Shown here: piece by piece, positions 35,777 to 40,700 of the stretch
How positions within the stretch are numbered: position 1 is the first letter of the stretch
Layout: each line of letters starts with the position of its first letter
DNA from: Bradyrhizobium sp. 21
GTDB taxonomy: Bacteria > Pseudomonadota > Alphaproteobacteria > Rhizobiales > Xanthobacteraceae
Assembly (NCBI RefSeq): GCF_023073335.1
Contig: NZ_JADPJG010000014.1
Coordinates: forward strand, 44,572 to 85,271
Direction: 5' to 3'
Length of the DNA stretch: 40,700 nt
The notes under the pieces: model-generated
Seen by the model: the letters and a program-made list of their open reading frames with translations, nothing else
The model's database searches: none
What the model was told of the DNA's origin: nothing
Translations under genes and position numbers: made by a program

Positions 35777-36916
35777 TTACCCAGGAAATGCCCTGGCATG
35801 TCCCGCGACAAGCTTGATCAAGTCAGCCTGACGGCGCACGCCAGTCTTTCCAAAGATGTTTTGGAGATGAGTTTTCACGGTGGCCTCACTGACGCCAAGC
35901 GCCTCCGCCATCTCCGATACTCCGCTGACTCTCAGCAACGCATCCAGGACCCGCGCTTCGCTCGGCGTGAGCTGGAATTGTCGCGCCGCCACTTCGGTCG
36001 GATAAGACGCCGCCACTGATATCTTCCGGACGAAGACGGCAGCGACCGCGGAGTGATGGCCCCCGGCTTGACGACGCGTGCCCGACGTCAGCGGAAGGAT
36101 ATCAGCGACCCAATTGTCGCCAGGCTTGCTGGAGAGCGGAATGGCAACACCGTCCGCGCCGATCGCAGCATCGCCACCGCTCGCGGCGGCGACAACATTG
36201 CGCAAGACCTGCGCCGCATGCGGCTCCACGGCAATCAGATTATTGTTAGCGGTTCGAAGGACCGCCGCCTCACCAAGCAGCGCTTGCGCCGCCAGGTTGG
36301 CGAATGCGATACGACAATGTTCGTCCAGCAGAAAAACGCCGACGTCGAGCCGGTTGAGCGCATCCGACAGACTTCCAGCCTTTTCCTTGTGAAGGTCGAT
36401 GACCTTGCCGATCAGCACCGCGCGGCGCACGTGGGGAACCAGCAGTTGCATGCGCTGTCGCATATTGTCGTCGGCAAGCCCCTGGCGCTCGCTTCGAAAA
36501 ACTCCGAACTGAGCGAAGCTCGTTGCGGTTTTGTCGAGCGTGGCAGCCAGATGATCGGCCCACCCGTTCGGCTTGACCCACTCCTTGTAGAAAATCGTCT
36601 CGACGAACTCATCATAAGGCAAAACGTTGGTCGTGCTGTAGATCTCCTCAACGTTGAAAAAGAATTGAGCCGTCAAGCTGGGATCGAAACGGATATACTT
36701 ATTGAAGTACGCATCCACACTGGACGGTTCAACATTGTAGACGAAGTGAAGTTCGCCCTGAACGGTGATGTCCTTCCAATAGATTCCAGCTGCAGTTCCG
36801 CCGACGAACTGCGTCGCCTGATCGAGAACGCCGACCCACAAGCTGGAGTCGAGTGCTGCGTCGTAGATATTGCCGATCAGCTGCGACAAAAGTTCCGGAT
36901 CGACCATTCCCGACAC
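35777..36916 (-). CDS. LuxR-family regulator
   Basis: A 379-residue protein. The N-terminal 200 residues are GAF-like (NIYDAALDSSLWVGVLDQATQFVGG). A PAS-like segment follows near 205-320 (DALNRLDVGVFLLDEHCRIAFANLAAQALLG). The C-terminus is the LuxR HTH: LTPSEARVLDALLRVSGVSEMAEALGVSEATVKTHLQNIFGKTGVRRQADLIKLV. No acyl-homoserine lactone domain is present, so a different input is expected. The start may be GTG 36916 or ATG 36907. It lies downstream of a dioxygenase gene on the same strand, but 427 bases apart, with a duplicated gene remnant between. Confidence 0.85.
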   Translation of the reverse strand: MSGMVDPELLSQLIGNIYDAALDSSLWVGVLDQATQFVGGTAAGIYWKDITVQGELHFVYNVEPSSVDAYFNKYIRFDPSLTAQFFFNVEEIYSTTNVLPYDEFVETIFYKEWVKPNGWADHLAATLDKTATSFAQFGVFRSERQGLADDNMRQRMQLLVPHVRRAVLIGKVIDLHKEKAGSLSDALNRLDVGVFLLDEHCRIAFANLAAQALLGEAAVLRTANNNLIAVEPHAAQVLRNVVAAASGGDAAIGADGVAIPLSSKPGDNWVADILPLTSGTRRQAGGHHSAVAAVFVRKISVAASYPTEVAARQFQLTPSEARVLDALLRVSGVSEMAEALGVSEATVKTHLQNIFGKTGVRRQADLIKLVAGHARAFPG

Positions 36917-37196
36917 CGCTCATTCCACGGACTGCAACATCGATGCGGACTATCGCATCGACCAATCTGTGGGATACCAGTGCACTCGAAGACCTATGGC
37001 CTTCAGCGTGTGTATGGCGCGAGTTGATTGCCTCCCACCTTGGTCGAGCGTTGTACAGGACGTGGGATATCGCAGGCCAGCTTAGATTTGATGCACCATG
37101 ATCATGGCAAACTGCTTGACGGCGCGACGAACAGGCATTTGGTCGAAGGGACGGCGGTGACAGTGCGTCAACCCATGCGCTTTCCAGCTCTGCAAC
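36917..37196. other. gene-free stretch upstream of the LuxR gene
   Basis: No supported gene is seen. A 37-codon ORF (37091-37204, +) begins MHHDHGKLLDG but has no ribosome site or recognisable family. GGTGACAGTGC at 37157-37167 matches the start of the small repeat elements at 38611 and 40554. Confidence 0.3.
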
Positions 37197-37335
37197 CAGG
37201 ATGAAGAGGACGACGAAGACGAGGAGTAGGCACGCCTGAGACCGCGTCCTCGTTGGATCGGAGCGTTCGGCTCTGCCGAACCCTGATGTCCGCTTCTCTG
37301 CCAATATCGGCACAGGAGCGGACATCGCCGGATGC
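37197..37335 (+). pseudogene. remnant of a second DUF2158 gene 3' end (duplication, right copy)
   Basis: The end of an acidic tail, reading QDEEDDEDEE then TAG at 37227-37229, and the following 100 bases match the 3' end and downstream region of the DUF2158 gene at 35505-35642. The upstream body of the gene is absent. This is a broken paralogue left by a duplication; the LuxR gene now lies between the two copies. Confidence 0.65.
37285..37326. repeat. two-tier inverted repeat (right copy)
   Basis: Outer arms GATGTCCGC (37285-37293) and GCGGACATC (37318-37326) are perfect; inner arms TGCC (37299-37302) and GGCA (37309-37312) close a 6-base loop. Compared with the left copy, one inner C-G pair has become T-A, keeping the pairing. 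It ends 18 bases before the dioxygenase stop on the opposite strand. Confidence 0.65.
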
Positions 37336-37343
37336 TTCAAACG

Positions 37344-38417
37344 TCAATCCAAGGGAACGTTCAAACTGGTCCCTTTGGTGACAATGCCGCCACGATTGCC
37401 AATCTCAATCGAGCCATAGCGCTGCTTGAAACAATTGGGCAGCGGCCGGTCGCCTTCCATGCTGAGCCAAAGGCGCAGCAGATGACGTTTTTGACCTGCA
37501 TTGGGCCAATCGCGGAACCCGGTCCGATCATGCAACAAGGCATGATTGTAGACGAACTGCATGTCACCTGGCTGAAGCCGCATGCCGAAATGCAGAGCGG
37601 GATCATTTGCGAGCGCGTCGAAGAGATCGAGCGCCTCGACGTGAGCCGGCGTCAGTCTTGGCGCATCGGGAAAGCGCTGCGCACTATCGATATACTGGCG
37701 CTGATAGAACCCGGTCAGGAACCGCGCATGCCAATTCAGCACCGGGATCTCAAGATATGGCTTTTCGTTCTCCGGCACCTCGCCGCGCCGGTCCGTCGCG
37801 ATCGGATCAAACAAGAGAGCGGCGAGGTCGGGACGTCTGTCAAACATCTGGTTGTAGATGGTCGTCGTACTGACAAGGAGAGAATCCCCTCCCTCCATCG
37901 CCTCGCGAATGCATAGCAGTCCGACCACGTCGGAGGAATCCGTGTGAAATGTTTGTCGTTCCGACGTTTGGTAAATCCGGGTGTTCGGATCCTTCGCATC
38001 GGCGCCTGTGTCACGGACGTGACCGAGAATGTGCCCCGCTGCATTTTGCGACCGCGCCGATCCCAGATGCGCGCCCACTCCGCAAAATATCGTAGCGGCA
38101 AACTCCTGGCTGTATTTTTCCACCGGCAGGCCCCGTATGACTTCGAAGCCCAGGCCGACCAGCAGATTTCTCTTGAGCTCCTCCAGGTGCACGCCGAAGC
38201 GAGGAAGCGAAAAGCTCTCCTTCGTGATCTCAGCGATGGTCTTGCTCCGGCCGAGATAGGATTCGGCCGCGTTCTCGAGTTCCGCGATCTCGCTGGCCCC
38301 AAGCGATATCAGCCATCGATCAGGATTGGCCTTCATCTCAGCGCCTTGCCAGGCGGACGGGATGTCGATCTTCCCTGGAGGGCGATTGATCCCGCCGGGC
38401 GCTGAGATCGCGTTCAT
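37344..38417 (-). CDS. TauD/TfdA-family Fe(II)/2-oxoglutarate dioxygenase
   Basis: A 357-residue protein. The iron motif is HTD at 158-160 in QTFHTDSSD, and the distal His is in YNHALLHDRTGFRDWP with the 2-oxoglutarate-binding Arg in HLLRLWLS. The family hydroxylates substrates such as taurine, sulfonates, carboxylates or peptides; the substrate here is unknown. An AGGAG site precedes the ATG at 38417. It lies upstream of the LuxR gene, which could regulate it. Its base composition is lower in GC than the core genes to the left. Confidence 0.88.
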   Translation of the reverse strand: MNAISAPGGINRPPGKIDIPSAWQGAEMKANPDRWLISLGASEIAELENAAESYLGRSKTIAEITKESFSLPRFGVHLEELKRNLLVGLGFEVIRGLPVEKYSQEFAATIFCGVGAHLGSARSQNAAGHILGHVRDTGADAKDPNTRIYQTSERQTFHTDSSDVVGLLCIREAMEGGDSLLVSTTTIYNQMFDRRPDLAALLFDPIATDRRGEVPENEKPYLEIPVLNWHARFLTGFYQRQYIDSAQRFPDAPRLTPAHVEALDLFDALANDPALHFGMRLQPGDMQFVYNHALLHDRTGFRDWPNAGQKRHLLRLWLSMEGDRPLPNCFKQRYGSIEIGNRGGIVTKGTSLNVPLD

Positions 38418-38610
38418 AGTGTTGGCTCCTGGAGAGGATTGGTCGTCAGAAAAGGGGCGGAGGCTCGAGGGTATTGTGCGGACCGCTTGTTTTCAACTTG
38501 GCCAGGGTAACTGCCCTGATCACGAGAGGTAACCGTCGCACGTAACGTTGAAGATCGAAACTTACGCCGCAACGCAAACTGATGACTCGCGATATTACGT
38601 ATCACGGTGA

Positions 38611-38703
38611 CAGTGCACTTAAATTGCCTCGTTCCGCTTTAAGCCCGGCAAGCGCGGACCGAATCCGGCCAGCACGGTCTGACGGTGATGATTAAGTGCC
38701 CTG
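38611..38703. repeat. small repeat element with terminal inverted repeats (copy A)
   Basis: A 93-base unit begins CAGTGCACTTAAA and ends ATTAAGTGCCCTG, near-perfect inverted ends. Its interior (GCGCGGACCGAA, TGATGATTA) matches the unit at 40554-40642. ACGGTGA precedes both copies. It lies between the dioxygenase promoter region and a small gene. Confidence 0.6.
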
Positions 38704-38756
38704 TCGCGTAATTCCCATTGCGAGCCAACCGGTGCATAGTGCGATATGGCTAAAAA

Positions 38757-39059
38757 GTGACATTCAGAATCCTACGTGTCGCAGAGGGCGACCGGAAGAT
38801 ACTCGCCGAGTATCTGGACAGCGAGCAACGTGAAATTATCGCATTTGCCAGCAAGGCGGATGCCGACGGCTGGATCAACGGTGACCGCAAGATCGCGTGG
38901 CTTCACACCCAGGGCTACGCCAAGAGACTTGAGAGCAAGTGTCCTGACAGGCCGAATCGCAGCGACAGTGCCGGACTACACCCCGCAATCAGGGAAGCGC
39001 GGGCACGACGCGAACGGCTTGCTCGAAAGGTGATCTGTTCGGCGAAAACGTCCGGATGA
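38757..39059 (+). CDS. small hypothetical protein, possibly frameshifted
   Basis: A 100-codon frame opening with GTG: MTFRILRVAEGDRKI, then IAFASKADADGWINGDRKI, a pattern seen in small conserved alphaproteobacterial proteins with F-x-S/T-x-A-D/E-A-x-x-W-I. Just upstream, ATGGCTAAAAAGTGA (38746-38760) reads M-A-K-K-stop in a different frame; a -1 slip in the A-run would give MAKKVTFRILR. The Arg-rich C-terminal half looks unlike a conserved domain and overlaps the convergent gene by 71 bases. It may be a decayed or frameshift-dependent gene. Confidence 0.4.
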   Translation: MTFRILRVAEGDRKILAEYLDSEQREIIAFASKADADGWINGDRKIAWLHTQGYAKRLESKCPDRPNRSDSAGLHPAIREARARRERLARKVICSAKTSG

Positions 39060-39750
39060 GTATGGCCTTGGTTCCGTCGGTACCAACGTTGAACCACAAT
39101 AGCTTTCGATTCTTCGGACTAGTAACCATTTCCTGGAGGCGATTTGAGAGAATTACATTTTCATTGTTTGCGAACGTCTTGATATCCTGCGACGAAAATT
39201 GTGGACCAAAACCAAAGGATGGATATACCCCGTTAGTTGGGAGGCCATGCCAGTGTTTGCCAATGTACTTGATATCGTCGTCGCTAGGCTTTTCGACAGT
39301 CATTCCTTCATGAATCAAAAAGAAACTTGAAACGGAAATATTGATCTTTTGATCGTCGATAGTCGGAAGGACATCGCTACCCCGCATCCACTCTCCGAAG
39401 CGTGAGATTTTCAGGCGTGTGTCTTGCTTACTATCTTGCAACTTCGCTACCTGTATAGAAACAAAGGTCCTTTGCTCAGAGTCGGTTATCGGGACTATTG
39501 CATTGCCTATCGCGAAAACTAGCCTTGACCTGTCAAACGGGATTCGCACGCAGCCATAGAGGGGAAGAAGTGACGCGCCTTCGAGACCGTTTGGAAGCCA
39601 GTAAAGCTGACCAGCCCAGTCTAGACTGGACGTGAGCTTACCGGGAGTGAACGACGTTTCAGTTGGGCTGTGGCAATCGTCGGCTTGCACAGAAGAACAA
39701 TTCGTCAAAGCTGCAATGACGGTGCAAACAAACAAGGAAATATGCCTCAT
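38989..39750 (-). CDS. exported hypothetical protein
   Basis: A 253-residue protein. The N-terminus MRHISLFVCTVIAALTNCSSVQADD is a signal sequence, cleaved either at VQA-DD or, less typically, at Cys18 as a lipoprotein. The mature part is beta-rich with no recognised domain (LDWAGQLYWLPNGLEGASLLPLYGCVRIPFDRSRLVFAIG; WHGLPTNGVYPSFGFGPQFSSQDIKTF). Its ATG overlaps the stop of the upstream membrane protein gene (ATGA), so the two are translationally coupled. Base composition is visibly AT-richer than the core region, suggesting acquisition. Confidence 0.7.
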   Translation of the reverse strand: MRHISLFVCTVIAALTNCSSVQADDCHSPTETSFTPGKLTSSLDWAGQLYWLPNGLEGASLLPLYGCVRIPFDRSRLVFAIGNAIVPITDSEQRTFVSIQVAKLQDSKQDTRLKISRFGEWMRGSDVLPTIDDQKINISVSSFFLIHEGMTVEKPSDDDIKYIGKHWHGLPTNGVYPSFGFGPQFSSQDIKTFANNENVILSNRLQEMVTSPKNRKLLWFNVGTDGTKAILIRTFSPNRSPFEQAVRVVPALP

Positions 39751-40154
39751 GGATTTTTGTCTCCCGATTTCAGGACTGCCGGAACAAGCAGCATGACCCA
39801 TATGACGAGAATACCTTTGATAAAGGTTGGATCGAAAATGAACTTCAATGCGGCGCTATCGGTCGTGTCCTTGAGCGCGACGATTTTCACGATATCGATA
39901 TTGGCTGCCCAAACGACATAAGAAAAGGTCAAGAAGACGACCTGCAATAGGTTTCTAACGCCAAGGACTCGGTAATAGAAAAAAGGGGCGATCACCAAAA
40001 TTACAATTGCAAAGAAAAGGAGAAAGCCATCTTGGGAATTGTTTTCGGGAGTTATGAGAGTTCGAATCGCGATATATGCCCCCGTAATTTCGGCCGGTAA
40101 CAGCTTGTAGAGTCGATCTAGATTATTATCCGTTTTTTTGATTTCACGTGACAT
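39747..40154 (-). CDS. hypothetical multi-spanning membrane protein
   Basis: A 135-residue protein. A polar N-terminus (MSREIKKTDNNLDRLYKLLPAEITGAYIAIRTLI) is followed by hydrophobic segments at about 44-62, 66-86 and 112-131. The KLLPAEITGAY stretch is a short amphipathic motif. No family is recognised. The ATG at 40154 is used; a GTG at 40163 is in frame. Stop and start overlap with the exported protein gene (ATGA), giving a two-gene unit. It lies between the repeat at 38611 and the transposase remnant at 40269. Confidence 0.65.
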   Translation of the reverse strand: MSREIKKTDNNLDRLYKLLPAEITGAYIAIRTLITPENNSQDGFLLFFAIVILVIAPFFYYRVLGVRNLLQVVFLTFSYVVWAANIDIVKIVALKDTTDSAALKFIFDPTFIKGILVIWVMLLVPAVLKSGDKNP

Positions 40155-40248
40155 GCCCACCACCCCTTGCTTGAACTTTAGGTTGTTATTCCAACTTCAC
40201 ACAGGGACTTTCGTTAGACAAGAGCAACCTAAAGCTAGGATAGGCTGG

Positions 40249-40275
40249 GATTACGGTGACTGTTGCACTCAACTT
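40249..40275. repeat. REP-like sequence downstream of the RAYT remnant
   Basis: GATTACGGTGAC followed by TGTTGCACTCAACTT is related to the beginning of the element at 40543-40570. On the minus strand it directly follows the end of the RAYT fragment, where RAYT genes usually carry their repeat. Confidence 0.5.
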
Positions 40276-40542
40276 TCCTCGCGCGCCCCGCTCGGCTTCG
40301 GCCGGCGCTTGGCCGGCTTGAGAAGAATTTTGGATTGCCGAGGGGGCGGCCTATGGGTCTCGGCGCCGCGTAGCCGCTCGATCATGCCGGGGTCGCTCCT
40401 CGGACAGAAAGCTCGAAAAGTCCAGATAGCATTCGCGGATCGGCGCGTTTGCGGTGATAGCGTCGCCGCGGCCGCCGACATGGGCGCGGACGCTAGACCA
40501 GCGCCAGTCGCGGCCTCGTTCGACGAGCCGCGCCCGCACCGC
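40269..40542 (-). pseudogene. REP-associated tyrosine transposase (RAYT) fragment
   Basis: One frame (40351-40539) reads RARLVERGRDWRWSSVRAH and then CYLDFSSFLSEE, the C-terminal region of RAYT/IS200-like Y1 transposases. A second frame (40269-40481) continues with MIERLRGAETHRPPPRQ and LLKPAKRRPKPSG, the family's basic tail. So a frameshift lies near 40390-40410. The catalytic N-terminal half, with the HUH motif and Tyr, is missing: coding stops at VRARLVE where the repeat at 40543 begins. Confidence 0.7.
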
Positions 40543-40553
40543 GATTACGGTGA

Positions 40554-40642
40554 CGGTGCACTCAATTGAACCCGCTCCGCTTCAAACCCAGCGAGCGCGG
40601 ACCGAAGCAAGCGCTGTCTGGCTGTGATGATTATGTGCACTG
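40554..40642. repeat. small repeat element with terminal inverted repeats (copy B)
   Basis: An 89-base unit beginning CGGTGCACTCAAT and ending ATTATGTGCACTG, preceded by GATTACGGTGA. It aligns with copy A at 38611-38703 (shared GAGCGCGGACCGAA-like and TGTGATGATTA blocks). It truncates the RAYT fragment. Confidence 0.6.
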
Positions 40643-40700
40643 AAGATCATCTAGCCGGCCTCCGCGACCGCGGGGGTGGTGGAGCTAAAGTGAGTTCGCA

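Noticed and set aside
37091..37204. 37-codon ORF starting MHHDHGKLLDG next to the duplicated DUF2158 end
   Set aside because: No ribosome binding site and no convincing match to the DUF2158 body in this frame.
40065..40080. GTTCGAATC, resembling a tRNA T-loop
   Set aside because: No acceptor stem, anticodon arm or CCA end around it; it lies within the membrane protein coding frame.

Overview
The window looks like a chromosomal segment of a high-GC alphaproteobacterium of the Bradyrhizobium/Rhodopseudomonas type. The evidence is the fused cytochrome b/c1 gene (fbcH) behind a Rieske gene, a fused trpE(G), a CcrM-type GANTC methyltransferase, the mutY-DUF721-dsbA-smc order, and dispersed intergenic palindromes of the kind common in that group. 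No rRNA, tRNA or CRISPR array was seen.

Layout. 0.1-9.6 kb: MarR-GNAT fusion, moaB, a YpfJ-type zinc peptidase, ccrM, a small membrane protein, a GST, a chemotaxis receptor, and a divergent NTF2-like/LysR pair. 9.6-13.5 kb: a second GST divergent from an FAD monooxygenase, a PaaI thioesterase and mutY. 13.6-19.6 kb: a rightward chromosome and protein maintenance block (DUF721/DciA-like, DsbA-like, SMC, Rsm22-like). 19.6-23.8 kb: a small membrane protein, LemA with an M48 peptidase, and two adjacent ParA/MinD-like ATPases, the second with a degenerate nucleotide loop. 23.8-28.9 kb (leftward): trpE(G)-apt behind a readable trp leader/attenuator, a DMP19-like protein and a dienelactone hydrolase. 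28.9-31.6 kb: fbcF-fbcH with a clear terminator. 31.8-35.0 kb (rightward): trmL, queE, queD-like, hemF and a HAD phosphatase, closely packed.

The last 5.5 kb (35.3-40.7 kb) is accessory in character. It is more AT-rich and holds a small acidic-tailed DUF2158 protein, a LuxR regulator and a TauD-type dioxygenase. A duplicated DUF2158 3' end lies on the far side of luxR. Beyond this are two small repeat elements, a coupled membrane/secreted protein pair of unknown function, and a broken REP-associated transposase (RAYT) fragment.

Most notable: (1) a probably leaderless 15-codon trp leader with tandem Trp codons followed by an attenuator, reaching trpE(G) and apt; (2) the tandem ParA-like pair without a ParB; (3) four GANTC sites within 75 bp around the ccrM start; (4) a ~130-bp imperfect duplication flanking luxR, containing a hairpin with a compensatory base change; (5) a QueD homologue lacking the catalytic Cys and carrying an ExxHGH motif instead; (6) the unknown two-gene membrane/secreted cassette between repeat elements.
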